Positions 1 to 7,223 of a DNA stretch of 12,227 bases are shown in pieces; within the stretch, counting starts at the first letter, position 1; the number at the start of each line of letters is the position of its first letter. A program made the position numbers and the translations under genes. Under the pieces are notes generated by a model, which was not told the origin of the DNA, did not search any database, and was given only the letters and a program-made list of their open reading frames with translations. Source of the stretch: Rhodobacteraceae bacterium UBA6273 (GTDB taxonomy: Bacteria > Pseudomonadota > Alphaproteobacteria > Rhodobacterales > Rhodobacteraceae); assembly GCA_002440625.1 (NCBI GenBank), contig DJUV01000068.1, forward strand, positions 1-12,227, read 5' to 3'.

Positions 1-405
1 AGGGCCGCGGCGCAGAAGCCGGGGCCATCGTCTTCGACAGCCGCCAGGCCAAGACCTTGCGACTGAGCCAATCCATGATGGCGACGAGGCAGGGAAAGCC
101 GCGCCGCATCGGACTGCAGGTCAGGCCCGCGCCCCAGACCTGGTTCGGCCGCTCGAACTCCAGGTGCCGCAGCAGGCAGGGACAGATGCGGTGCTGCGGA
201 TGCGGCGCGCTGGCCTTCGGCGTCTGGCAGATCGGCGACAGGCCGAACTTGCGCATCAGCCGTCGAGCACGCTTGGGGCCGGCCGTCCAGCCCTGACGCC
301 GCCGTGGCATCATTGGCCGTGATCGGCTGCCAGCGGGCGTGGGTGCCGCGCTGGAAACCGATGCCGATGCAGTTGATCGCCCGTAGCCTGCGTCAACCGC
401 GCACT
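1..405 (-). pseudogene. IS3-family orfB transposase remnant (middle part, decayed)
   Basis: Read on the minus strand, about 300 to 1 gives an open frame typical of the IS3-family OrfB DDE transposase: the RRLMRKFGL stretch, then PHPQHRICP, then ERPNQVW, then MRRGFPCLVAIMDW and SRKVLAWRLS. It is not functional. Where the family has W-x-x-D-I-T-Y, this copy reads W-G-A-G-L-T-C, so the first catalytic Asp is Gly (codon at 125-127). After WRLSKTM a one-base deletion near 36-45 moves the following family-like residues (GFCAAAL) into another frame. Between about 300 and 405 the similarity continues in broken pieces over several frames (PAGSRSRPMM resembling PFYGSRRM; LRAI then QLH), so that edge is approximate. 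The C-terminal part lies off the left edge. It sits about 50 bp beyond the end of tctA, in the same orientation as the IS relic at 7165-7698. The family assignment is from recognised motifs, not a search. Confidence 0.8.
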
Positions 406-410
406 ATCGG

Positions 411-436
411 CAGTCTTCTGGCACTCCGAAAGACTG
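411..436. terminator. Inverted repeat 20 bp after tctA, possible terminator
   Basis: A perfect 7-bp inverted repeat (CAGTCTT and AAGACTG) encloses 12 bases, starting about 20 bp beyond the tctA stop in the direction of transcription. No T-run follows on the minus strand, so it is not a textbook intrinsic terminator. Its position at the end of the operon and at the edge of the IS relic makes either transcript-end formation or an IS-junction feature possible. Confidence 0.3.
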
Positions 437-456
437 TTCCCCAGGTTGCCGAAGCA

Positions 457-1962
457 TCAGTCACTTTCGCTGAAGACCTCGGCGCGCTTCTTGTTGACCG
501 AGGGCATCAGCACCACGACCAGCACCAAAGCGGTCAGCACCAGCAATGTGGCACTGATCGGTCGGGTCACGAACACGATCGGATCGCCGCGGCCAAGTAT
601 CATCGCGCGGCGCAGGTTTTCTTCCAGCAGCGGGCCAAGGACGAAACCCAGCAGCAGGGGCGCCGGTTCGCAGCGCAACTTCAGCAGGACATAGCCCAAC
701 AAGCCGAACCCGGCGACGGCATAAAGGTCATAGACGTTCGAGTTCACCGAATAGACGCCAATCGAACAGAAGGCCATGATGACCGGAAACAGCACGTGGT
801 AGGGCACCTTCAGCAGCTTCACCCACAGCCCGATCAGTGGAAGGTTCAGCACGATCAGCATCAGGTTGCCGATCCACATGCTGGCGATGATGCCCCAGAA
901 CAGCGCGGGCTGATCGGTGGCCACGTTCGGGCCGGGCACAATGCCCTGGATGATCATCGCCCCGACCATCAGGGCCATCACCGGATTGGCCGGGATGCCC
1001 AGCGTCAGAAGCGGGATGAAGCTGGTCTGCGCGCCCGCGTTGTTGGCGCTTTCCGGTCCGGCGACGCCCGCGATGGCGCCCTTGCCGAACTGCTCGGGCG
1101 TATTGGACAGCCGTTTCTCGACGGTATAGGAGGCAAATGCCGCCAAAACCGCCCCGCCGCCCGGCAGTATGCCAAGCGCGGACCCCAACGCCGTGCCCCG
1201 AACCATCGGCGCGAACATCGCCTTCAGGTCCGACCTGGACGGCCAGAGCGCGCCCAGCTTGGTGCCCAGCACCGTGCGGTCCTGATCGCCCTCAAGATTA
1301 CGCAGAATCTCGGCAATGCCGAAGACGCCAACGGCCAGCGCCACAAAATTCAGCCCATCGGCATAGGCAGTGACGCCGAAGGTAAAGCGTGGCGTGCCGG
1401 TGTAGATGTCCGTGCCCACGACGCCCAGCAGCAGGCCCAGCACCACCATCGCCAGCGCCTTGAGGATCGACCCATGCGCCAGCGCGATGGCCGAGACGAG
1501 GCCAAGAAGCATCAGGCTGAAATACTCCGCCGCGCCGAATTTCAGCGCGATGATGGTCAGGGGCGGGGCGAAGATTGCCACCAGCAACGTGGCCACGGTC
1601 CCCGCAAAGAACGACCCCAGGGCCGCGACTGCCAGCGCCGTACCGGCCTTGCCTTGCCGGGCCATTTGATAGCCGTCGATGGCGGTGACGGCCGATGACG
1701 ATTCGCCCGGCATGTTGATCAGGATGGCGGTGGTCGATCCGCCGTACTGCGCGCCATAATAGATGCCCGCCAGCATGATCAGCGACGACACGGGCTCCAG
1801 TTGGAAGGTGATCGGCAGCAGCATGGCGATGGTGGCGGTCGCGCCGATGCCAGGCAGCACGCCGATCAGCGTGCCAAGGATCACCCCGATCAGGCAGAAC
1901 AGCAGGTTTTCCGGGCTGGCGGCGGTGGCAAAGCCGAGGCCGAGGTTTGACAGCAGATCCAT
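457..1962 (-). CDS. tctA: Tripartite tricarboxylate transporter permease TctA
   Basis: Large integral-membrane subunit of a TTT transporter, which moves a carboxylate delivered by the binding protein TctC across the inner membrane, driven by an ion gradient. The protein has 501 residues, the usual length for TctA, and is almost wholly hydrophobic with about 11-12 predicted membrane spans. The family signatures are clear: GVLPGIGATATIAMLLP (residues 34-50) and YGGSTTAILINMPGESSSA (73-91). The second half repeats the pattern as GILPGGGA (264-271) and AGAQTSFIPLLTLGIPANP (309-327), which shows the internal duplication of this family. The ATG at 1962 lies 3 bp after the tctB stop, and the GGGG inside the last tctB codons can serve as ribosome binding site, so the two are probably translationally coupled. 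The C-terminus is a charged cytoplasmic-type tail (KKRAEVFSESD). The family is certain; the substrate is not known. Confidence 0.96.
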   Translation of the reverse strand: MDLLSNLGLGFATAASPENLLFCLIGVILGTLIGVLPGIGATATIAMLLPITFQLEPVSSLIMLAGIYYGAQYGGSTTAILINMPGESSSAVTAIDGYQMARQGKAGTALAVAALGSFFAGTVATLLVAIFAPPLTIIALKFGAAEYFSLMLLGLVSAIALAHGSILKALAMVVLGLLLGVVGTDIYTGTPRFTFGVTAYADGLNFVALAVGVFGIAEILRNLEGDQDRTVLGTKLGALWPSRSDLKAMFAPMVRGTALGSALGILPGGGAVLAAFASYTVEKRLSNTPEQFGKGAIAGVAGPESANNAGAQTSFIPLLTLGIPANPVMALMVGAMIIQGIVPGPNVATDQPALFWGIIASMWIGNLMLIVLNLPLIGLWVKLLKVPYHVLFPVIMAFCSIGVYSVNSNVYDLYAVAGFGLLGYVLLKLRCEPAPLLLGFVLGPLLEENLRRAMILGRGDPIVFVTRPISATLLVLTALVLVVVLMPSVNKKRAEVFSESD

Positions 1963-1965
1963 CGG

Positions 1966-2430
1966 TCAGTACCCCATTGCAGGCAGCCAGGGCCCGAAGC
2001 GGCGGAACGGCAGACCCAGCGCCACGGAAAACACCAGCGTGCAGAAAATCGTCACGGCGGCGGCAAGCGCCACGGCGTAAATCGGTTTCAGCTTCAGCCC
2101 CGCCAACGACGCGATCAGCGTGGTCGCGAAGATAGACGGGACAAAACCCAGACCCCGCACCGTCAGACCGAAAAAGACCGGGGCGGCCAGGATGAACACC
2201 ATGCCGCGCCACGCGTAGGCGCCCACGGCTTCGTCGACCGAGCGGAACGATGTGGCCGCGATGGCAATGCCAAGCCCCGTCAGCACCACGGCCAGCACCA
2301 TCGGAAAGTAACCCGGCCCCATCCGCAGCCCGGTGCCCATTTCCAGCCCGGCGGAGGACACGCCGAAAACCAGCCCGAACAGGATAAACAGGATTCCGGC
2401 GGACAAATCCGCCCTGTTGACCGATCCCAT
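1966..2430 (-). CDS. tctB: Tripartite tricarboxylate transporter small membrane subunit TctB
   Basis: Small membrane subunit of the TTT transporter, needed with TctA for transport; its exact role in the family is poorly defined. The protein has 154 residues and four predicted membrane helices, starting with LSAGILFILFGLVFGVSS and followed by the characteristic GPGYFPMVLAVVLTGLG segment near residues 40-60. The reading frame is open further upstream, to 2469, but the ATG at 2428-2430 is preferred: it has an AGAGGGG ribosome binding site just upstream and gives the usual short cytoplasmic N-terminus (MGSVNRAD). The upstream extension would run into the hairpin at 2460-2481. It lies between tctC (60-bp gap) and tctA (3-bp gap) in one transcription unit. 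Sequence conservation in this family is low, so the call rests on size, topology, the GPGYFP motif and position. Confidence 0.93.
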   Translation of the reverse strand: MGSVNRADLSAGILFILFGLVFGVSSAGLEMGTGLRMGPGYFPMVLAVVLTGLGIAIAATSFRSVDEAVGAYAWRGMVFILAAPVFFGLTVRGLGFVPSIFATTLIASLAGLKLKPIYAVALAAAVTIFCTLVFSVALGLPFRRFGPWLPAMGY

Positions 2431-2459
2431 GATCGCCCCTCTCTTGAATGCTTGAACAT

Positions 2460-2481
2460 GCCCCGGCATTGCAGCCGGGGC
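2460..2481 (-). other. GC-rich intercistronic hairpin between tctC and tctB
   Basis: A perfect 8-bp stem (GCCCCGGC and GCCGGGGC) with a 6-base loop fills the gap between the tctC stop at 2491 and the tctB start at 2430. No T-run follows on the minus strand, so full termination is not indicated. Hairpins behind binding-protein genes are known to protect the upstream message and so raise the amount of binding protein over membrane subunits. That role is inferred here from position. Confidence 0.6.
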
Positions 2482-2490
2482 GCGGGGGGA

Positions 2491-3468
2491 TCAGTCGGCG
2501 TAGACGCCGGCCTTTTCGATCACGGGCTGCCAGCGGGCGATCTCGGATTCGAGCTTGGCCTTCAGGGCAGCGGGGGTCGCATCAGCGGCCGGCGACGGCT
2601 TGGTGCCCAGTTCGGCGAACTTGGCCGCGATATCCGGATCGGCCAGCGCGTTTTGCAGCGCGGTGGCCAGACGGTCGGTCGCCTCTGCCGGGGTGCCCTT
2701 TGGCGCATAGATGCCATGCCAGATCGACACTTCCATGCCCGGCAGTCCGCCTTCGGCCACGGTCGGCAGATCGGGGAAGATGTCCAGGCGCGCGGACGAG
2801 GTCACGGCATAAGCCTTGATCGTGCCGCCCTTGATCTGTTCGGCGGTGTTGGTGGTCTGGTCGCACATGATGTCGATCTGGCCACCCAGCAGCTCGGTCA
2901 TGGCGGGGCCAGTGCCCTTGTAGGGGACAGTGACGATAGGCGCATCGACCGCCTGCATGAAGAGCATCCCGCAAAGATGTGAAGCGGCCCCGATCCCGGC
3001 ATTGGCCATGGTGATCGTCTCGGCGTTTTCCTTGACATAGGTGATGAGACCGGCCAAGTCCGTGGGCTCGAAATCCTTGCGGGCAACAAGGGTCATCGGC
3101 ACCTCGGTCACCAGCCCGACATATTCGAAGGCCTCGAGTGGCTTGTAGGCGAGGTTGCGGTACAGCGTCGCCGAGGTGGCCATGCCGATGTGGTGCAGGA
3201 GGATGGTATAGCCATCGGCCTCGGCCCCGGCCACCTGACCGGCACCCAGCGTGCCGCCCGCACCACCCACGTTTTCCACGATGATCTGCTGGCCCAGATC
3301 GGCCGACATCTTTTCGGCGATCAGGCGGCCCACGGTGTCGGTCGGCCCGCCGGCCGAGAAGGGCACGACCATGGTGATCGACCGGTCGGGATATCCTTCG
3401 GCAAAGGCGCTGTTGCTGGCAAAGACGGCAGCCGCCGCGACGGCGGCAAGTTTGACGGATAGGGCCAT
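2491..3468 (-). CDS. tctC: TTT periplasmic substrate-binding protein TctC (Bug family)
   Basis: Periplasmic solute-binding protein that captures a carboxylate ligand and hands it to TctAB. The protein has 325 residues, the normal Bug-family length. Residues 1-23 form a Sec signal peptide with a short basic start, an Ala-rich core and cleavage expected after AFA. The mature protein begins EGYPDRSITMVVPFSAGGPTD; the PFSAGGPTD segment (36-44) is the family's ligand-loop signature, with Asp44 at the usual ligand-contact position. A second hallmark, VPYKGTGPAMTELLGGQIDI, lies at 181-200, followed by FPDLPTVAEGG (231-241). The frame is open upstream to 3585, but the ATG at 3466-3468 is preceded by an excellent GGAGGA ribosome binding site at 5-6 bp and starts the signal peptide exactly. 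It is the first transporter gene after the regulatory gap, so it probably has its own promoter. Bug proteins vary widely in ligand, so 'tricarboxylate' is only a family name. Confidence 0.95.
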   Translation of the reverse strand: MALSVKLAAVAAAAVFASNSAFAEGYPDRSITMVVPFSAGGPTDTVGRLIAEKMSADLGQQIIVENVGGAGGTLGAGQVAGAEADGYTILLHHIGMATSATLYRNLAYKPLEAFEYVGLVTEVPMTLVARKDFEPTDLAGLITYVKENAETITMANAGIGAASHLCGMLFMQAVDAPIVTVPYKGTGPAMTELLGGQIDIMCDQTTNTAEQIKGGTIKAYAVTSSARLDIFPDLPTVAEGGLPGMEVSIWHGIYAPKGTPAEATDRLATALQNALADPDIAAKFAELGTKPSPAADATPAALKAKLESEIARWQPVIEKAGVYAD

Positions 3469-3531
3469 TGGTTCCTCCCAAAACTGGCGATGTGCCCCGC
3501 GCGCCCCTCCTCGGGCGGCGCGGTTGGGGAA

Positions 3532-3549
3532 AAGCGAAGGACGACCCGG
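3532..3549 (-). promoter_or_regulatory. Candidate sigma-54 (-24/-12) promoter before tctC
   Basis: On the minus strand the segment CGGGTCGTCCTTCGCT has the invariant GG (3547-3546) and GC (3535-3534) separated by exactly 10 bases, as in TGGCAC-N5-TTGC. The other consensus positions fit poorly (CGGGTC for TGGCAC and TCGC for TTGC). Its support is position: transcription would start near 3520, giving a leader of about 50 bases before tctC, directly downstream of a gene for a sigma-54 activator. One such spacing match in a GC-rich 200-bp gap could occur by chance. Confidence 0.3.
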
Positions 3550-3603
3550 ACCAAAACACAAGCGACTGTCGCCCGCCGGGAGCAAGGAAATCGGTCTGTC
3601 CGG

Positions 3604-3658
3604 GTGTGGATGGGTGAAAGCCGATACATCGGGGCAGATGCGATGTGTGGATTTCCAC
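3604..3658. promoter_or_regulatory. Two 5-2-5 inverted repeats upstream of tctC, possible activator sites
   Basis: CCGATACATCGG (3621-3632) and GTGGATTTCCAC (3647-3658) are each a perfect 5-bp inverted repeat around 2 bases, with centres 26 bp apart. The 8-mer GTGTGGAT also occurs twice in direct orientation, at 3604-3611 and 3645-3652, 41 bp apart. They lie about 75-120 bp upstream of the candidate -24/-12 element, a normal place for the enhancer sites of NtrC/DctD-type activators. The two palindromes have different sequences, so they are not two copies of one site. The one nearest the activator gene's stop could instead be part of that transcript's end. Confidence 0.35.
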
Positions 3659-3666
3659 CCAAGCGG

Positions 3667-5010
3667 TCAGTCATCATCGTCGTCCGCGATAAGGCGGCGG
3701 TCGAGGCCGTGCTTCTGCATCTTTTCGTACAATGTCTTGCGCGACACGCCCAGTTGTTCATAGACCCGCCGCAGATGACCGCCATGCGCCGCGATCGCCC
3801 CTGCGATGACCGCCCGTTCGAACCCGGCCACCCGCTCGGCCAGACGAGGCCCCTCGGGACCGGAGGCGCCTGGCATCCAGTCCAGCCCCAGGACGAACCG
3901 GTCGGCCGCGTTGCGCAACTCGCGCACGTTGCCGGGCCAGTCACGTGCGGCCAGATCGGCCAAGAGTTCAGGCGCAGGCGAGCGGTCGGGAGCAGAGTGT
4001 CGGGCAGCGGCTTCTCGCACCAACTGCAGGAAGAGCAGCGGGATATCCTCGCGTCGCGCCGACAGGGGCGGCACCCGCAACAATGCAACGTTCAGCCGCC
4101 AATAGAGGTCTTCGCGAAAGCTGCCGCGCGCAACGTCCTCGGCCAGCTCGGTTTTTGCCGTGGCGATAAACCGGACGTCCAGCGGCACCGCGTCGTTCGA
4201 CCCCAGCCGCGTGATCACCCGGTCTTGCAATACACGCAAAAGTTTGGCCTGCAGATCCAATGGCATCTGCCCGATCTCATCCAGCAGGATCGTACCGCCG
4301 CGTGCATGCTCGAACCGGCCAAAGCGGGCCCGCATCGCGCCGGGAAAGGCCCCGGCCTCATGCCCGAACAGCTCGGATTCGATCATGGCGGCGGGCAGGG
4401 CCGCGCAGTTCACCGCGACAAAGGGTTTGGCCGCGCGGGGCGACAGATCGTGCATCGCGCGGGCCACCACCTCCTTGCCTGCACCGGTCGGGCCGGTGAT
4501 CAGGGCATCGGCCTCGGACGCACCAATGGCACGCAACCGGTAACGCAGCTCGATAATCGCGGCCGACCGACCGGGCAGCCGCGCCTCCAGATCGTCGCGC
4601 TGGCCGGCGGCGGCGCGCAGGCGGCGGTTGTCCAGGACCAGCGCGCGGTGATCCAGCGCGCGACGCAGGGTGGCCACCAGGTTCTGCGCCGCGAACGGCT
4701 TTTCAATGAAGTCATAGGCACCGCGCCGCATCGCCTCGACCGCCAGTTGCACCTCGGCATGGCCGGTGATCAGGATCACCGGCAGGTCCGGGTCCAGATC
4801 GCGCAGGCGCTGCAACAGTGTCATCCCGTCCATACCCGGCATGCGGATATCGCTGAGGACAACACCGTTCAGCCCCGGCCCCGCATGATCCAGCACTTCT
4901 TCGGCCGAGCGGAAGCCGGTCACCGACAGCCCCGCCAGTTCCAGCGCCTGTTCGGTTGAGGCACGCATCGCCGCGTCGTCATCGACCAGCAGGACCCGGC
5001 ATGACATCAT
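3667..5010 (-). CDS. DctD-like sigma-54-dependent response regulator
   Basis: Phosphorylation-controlled transcription activator of the NtrC/DctD class, 447 residues. The receiver domain (about 3-120) has the acidic pocket Asp10-12, phospho-acceptor Asp54 (VVLSDIRMPGMDG), Thr82 and Lys104. The AAA+ sigma-54-interaction domain (about 145-375) has Walker A GPTGAGKE (173-180), a loop reading GAFPGA (220-225) where the family norm is GAFTGA, Walker B GGTILLDE (238-245), SFREDLYWRLNV (297-308) and WPGNVREL (358-365). A Fis-type helix-turn-helix closes the protein (about 409-436), followed by an unusual DDDDD tail. The ATG at 5010 overlaps the kinase stop (ATGA) and has an AAGGCG site upstream. Gene order suggests that it activates tctCBA from the gap at 3469-3666. 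TctD of classical TTT loci is OmpR-type, so this is a different regulator class. The dctD symbol is not used because the target differs from dctA. Confidence 0.93.
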   Translation of the reverse strand: MMSCRVLLVDDDAAMRASTEQALELAGLSVTGFRSAEEVLDHAGPGLNGVVLSDIRMPGMDGMTLLQRLRDLDPDLPVILITGHAEVQLAVEAMRRGAYDFIEKPFAAQNLVATLRRALDHRALVLDNRRLRAAAGQRDDLEARLPGRSAAIIELRYRLRAIGASEADALITGPTGAGKEVVARAMHDLSPRAAKPFVAVNCAALPAAMIESELFGHEAGAFPGAMRARFGRFEHARGGTILLDEIGQMPLDLQAKLLRVLQDRVITRLGSNDAVPLDVRFIATAKTELAEDVARGSFREDLYWRLNVALLRVPPLSARREDIPLLFLQLVREAAARHSAPDRSPAPELLADLAARDWPGNVRELRNAADRFVLGLDWMPGASGPEGPRLAERVAGFERAVIAGAIAAHGGHLRRVYEQLGVSRKTLYEKMQKHGLDRRLIADDDDD

Positions 5011-6890
5011 TCGGTCGCCTTTCCCCGTACCCTTGCGATATTCAGTTCGACCGTGAACACCGCCCCGCCGCCCGGCGCATTTGCAACCCGCAGATCGCCG
5101 CCGAAATCCTTCATGATGTTGTAAGAAATGGAAAGCCCAAGCCCAAGTCCCGAACCCACCCGCTTGGTCGTGAAGAACGGGTCGAAGATGCGGTCGGCAA
5201 TCGCCGCGGGCACGCCGGGGCCATTGTCCTGCACCTTCAGAAGGACGCGCCCGGCCACCACATCGGCCGAGACGGCGATCTGCGCGCCGCCCACCCCTTC
5301 GACCGCATCGGCCGCGTTCGACAGAAGATTGACCAGCACCTGTTGCAACCGCACCGGCCCGCCGCGCACCAGCGGCAGATCATCGGGCAGGCTGACCGTG
5401 ATCCGGCCCCCCGCCAGCCGCGGGCCGACCAACGCCAGTGCTTCGACCACGGCTTCGGTCAGATTGATGTCCTTCAGAGGCGCGTCAGGCTTCCGAGCGA
5501 CATGGCGCAGGTGACGGGCGATGACGGCCATCCGGTCGATCAGCGACAGGATCTGGCCGATATTGTCCTTGGCACGCGCCGCGTCGCCCCGTTCGATCAG
5601 GATTGCGGCGCTGTCGGCGTAGTTGCGCGCCGCGGCTAGCGGCTGGTTTATCTCATGGCTCAGCGCCGCCGACATCTGGCCCAGGGCCGCCAGCTTGCCC
5701 GCCTGCACCAGATCGCTTTGAGTGCGGCGCAGCTCGGCCTCAGTCAGGCGGCGTTCGGCGACCTCGGCCTCGATCAGGCGGTTGACGCGGGCCAGATCAG
5801 CGGTGCGCGCCTCGACCCGGCGCTCGAGTTCGGCCTTGCCCTGTTCCTGCAGGGCAAAACGTTCGGCCAGCCGTGCCCGCCGTTGCAGGATGACGACAAC
5901 AACGGCCGCCAGCGCGCCCAACGACAGCATCAAGGCCAGCGCGGACAGCCGCGCCTGTGCATGAACCGCGCGGGTGTCGAGAAGAACCTGAACCGTCCAG
6001 TCGGCGCGGGGCAGAAGTTGGCCTGCCACGACATACTCGCGGCGGCTGCCACCTGCATCCGGCAGGGTGATGGTGTTCACGCCCCAATCAGAGGAGCGCG
6101 TGTTTTCCAGGGCGGTCGGCCGCACATCGGCATAGCGACGCGACTCCAGTGTCCGGTCCAGCCGATCCGGCGTCAAAGGCAACAGCCCCTTGTAGAGCCA
6201 GGTCGGGTCGGACGACAGAAAGACGATCCCTTCACTGTCCGTCACAATGATCTTCGCATCCTGCAGGCGCCATTCCGCCTCGATCAGATCCAGCCCGATC
6301 TTCACGGCAATCACGCCCGATATGCCTCCGGCCTGATCCTTGACCGGGGAAGCAAAGTAGTATCCGCGCACGCCCGACGTCGTTCCGATTGCAAAGAACC
6401 GCCCCGTGTCGCCTGCGAGGGCCGATTGGAAGTAGGGGCGATAGCTGAAGTTCTGACCGATGAAGCTGTCTGCGCGGTCAAAATTCGAGGCGGCGATGGT
6501 CACGCCGTCAGGCGTCATCACATAAATGTCCAGCGCGTCCAGTTGCGCGTTCTTCTGCGATAGCCACTGGTCGAGCGCCATCCGGCCCGCCGGATCGGAA
6601 GGATTTTCCAGAACCAGGCGCACGCCGTCATTGTCAGCCAGCAGATCGGGGATCGACTCAAAGCGCCGCAAATGCCCGTCCAGCGCCTGCAAGGTCAGGC
6701 CCAGAGTAGCCTCGGCCCGCGCATTCCCTTCAGCCATGTAAAATCTTGTGGCGGTCTGCATTCCGAAGAAGGCCAAACCGGCAGCGCCCGCCAGACAGAA
6801 GACGGCAAGGATGGAAGCGGTGCGCCTGATCTGGCCGATGACTGGGTCTACCCTGTTCTCACATCTGCGGCGCACATCCGGGCTTGCCAC
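5007..6890 (-). CDS. DctB-like membrane sensor histidine kinase
   Basis: Sensor kinase partner of the downstream sigma-54 activator, 627 residues. One membrane span (about 24-44) leads into a periplasmic dCache-type sensor domain (about 50-310) with the DctB-like segments SYRPYFQSALAG (149-160) and GYYFASPVKD (176-185), known in this family to hold a C4-dicarboxylate or related acid. A second span follows (about 316-337), then a charged coiled-coil linker (345-395). The HisKA box AALSHEINQPLAA has the phospho-acceptor His412. The ATPase domain has the N box NLLSNAAD (Asn525), the G1 box DNGPGVP (555-561), the F box IFDPFFTTK and the G2 box GSGLGLGLS. A GTG at 6890 is used because a stop lies directly upstream and the first ATG (Met44) would cut off the first membrane span; the ribosome binding site is weak. 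It overlaps the regulator gene by 4 bp, so the two proteins are coupled. The ligand is probably the transporter's substrate, which is an inference. Confidence 0.93.
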   Translation of the reverse strand: MASPDVRRRCENRVDPVIGQIRRTASILAVFCLAGAAGLAFFGMQTATRFYMAEGNARAEATLGLTLQALDGHLRRFESIPDLLADNDGVRLVLENPSDPAGRMALDQWLSQKNAQLDALDIYVMTPDGVTIAASNFDRADSFIGQNFSYRPYFQSALAGDTGRFFAIGTTSGVRGYYFASPVKDQAGGISGVIAVKIGLDLIEAEWRLQDAKIIVTDSEGIVFLSSDPTWLYKGLLPLTPDRLDRTLESRRYADVRPTALENTRSSDWGVNTITLPDAGGSRREYVVAGQLLPRADWTVQVLLDTRAVHAQARLSALALMLSLGALAAVVVVILQRRARLAERFALQEQGKAELERRVEARTADLARVNRLIEAEVAERRLTEAELRRTQSDLVQAGKLAALGQMSAALSHEINQPLAAARNYADSAAILIERGDAARAKDNIGQILSLIDRMAVIARHLRHVARKPDAPLKDINLTEAVVEALALVGPRLAGGRITVSLPDDLPLVRGGPVRLQQVLVNLLSNAADAVEGVGGAQIAVSADVVAGRVLLKVQDNGPGVPAAIADRIFDPFFTTKRVGSGLGLGLSISYNIMKDFGGDLRVANAPGGGAVFTVELNIARVRGKATE

Positions 6891-6929
6891 ATGACCGGCA
6901 CCATATCTTCAGGAAGCCCACAGCAACAA

Positions 6930-6963
6930 GCCGCTTGCCCAACGTGCGGCTCTTGCAAGCGGC
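6930..6963. promoter_or_regulatory. Inverted repeat in the leader of the kinase-regulator operon
   Basis: A perfect 9-bp inverted repeat (GCCGCTTGC and GCAAGCGGC) encloses 16 bases, 40-73 bp upstream of the kinase GTG. The 8-bp palindrome CTTGCAAG lies across its right arm, and the related GCAAGGCTTGC occurs again at 7039-7049. An operator or a leader hairpin is possible. The rest of the gap 6891-7164 holds no convincing gene; short minus-strand frames there are Cys/Arg-rich and look non-coding. Confidence 0.35.
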
Positions 6964-7167
6964 CGATGAACCCGGGAGACCGTCCCAAACATGCACTGCG
7001 TCGTGACGCCGTTTCGGATTGCAGCGTCGGCGCCCGACGCAAGGCTTGCAATCGACGGCCGGGGACCCGTCAGGGGGGCGGCGCTCTGCAACCCTGCGAG
7101 CATTTGACGGCTTTGGTGTCCCAAGCCTTCGCAGCGCCGAGCAACCGGTCTGAAGGGCAGATTGATT

Positions 7168-7189
7168 TGGTTCGGTTTGTCTGAACAGC
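7168..7189 (+). repeat. Probable right terminal inverted repeat of the IS relic
   Basis: This 22-bp segment matches the complement of 7672-7693 at 10-11 of 22 positions, with identity concentrated in TGG at the outer edge and TGAAC-x-GC at the inner edge. Imperfect terminal repeats are normal in this family, but with this much divergence the alignment is tentative. Confidence 0.4.
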
Positions 7190-7223
7190 ATGTGGGCGTT
7201 TCGTAAGGGGTTTTCCGCCTCGG

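Noticed and set aside
304..1698. A 464-codon plus-strand open frame
   Set aside because: It lies antisense to tctA, is extremely rich in Gln, His, Arg and Asp, and has no family resemblance; it is a shadow caused by GC-rich codon use.
3490..4959. A 489-codon plus-strand open frame
   Set aside because: It is antisense to the sigma-54 activator, whose domains are unmistakable; the plus-strand protein has no recognisable motif.
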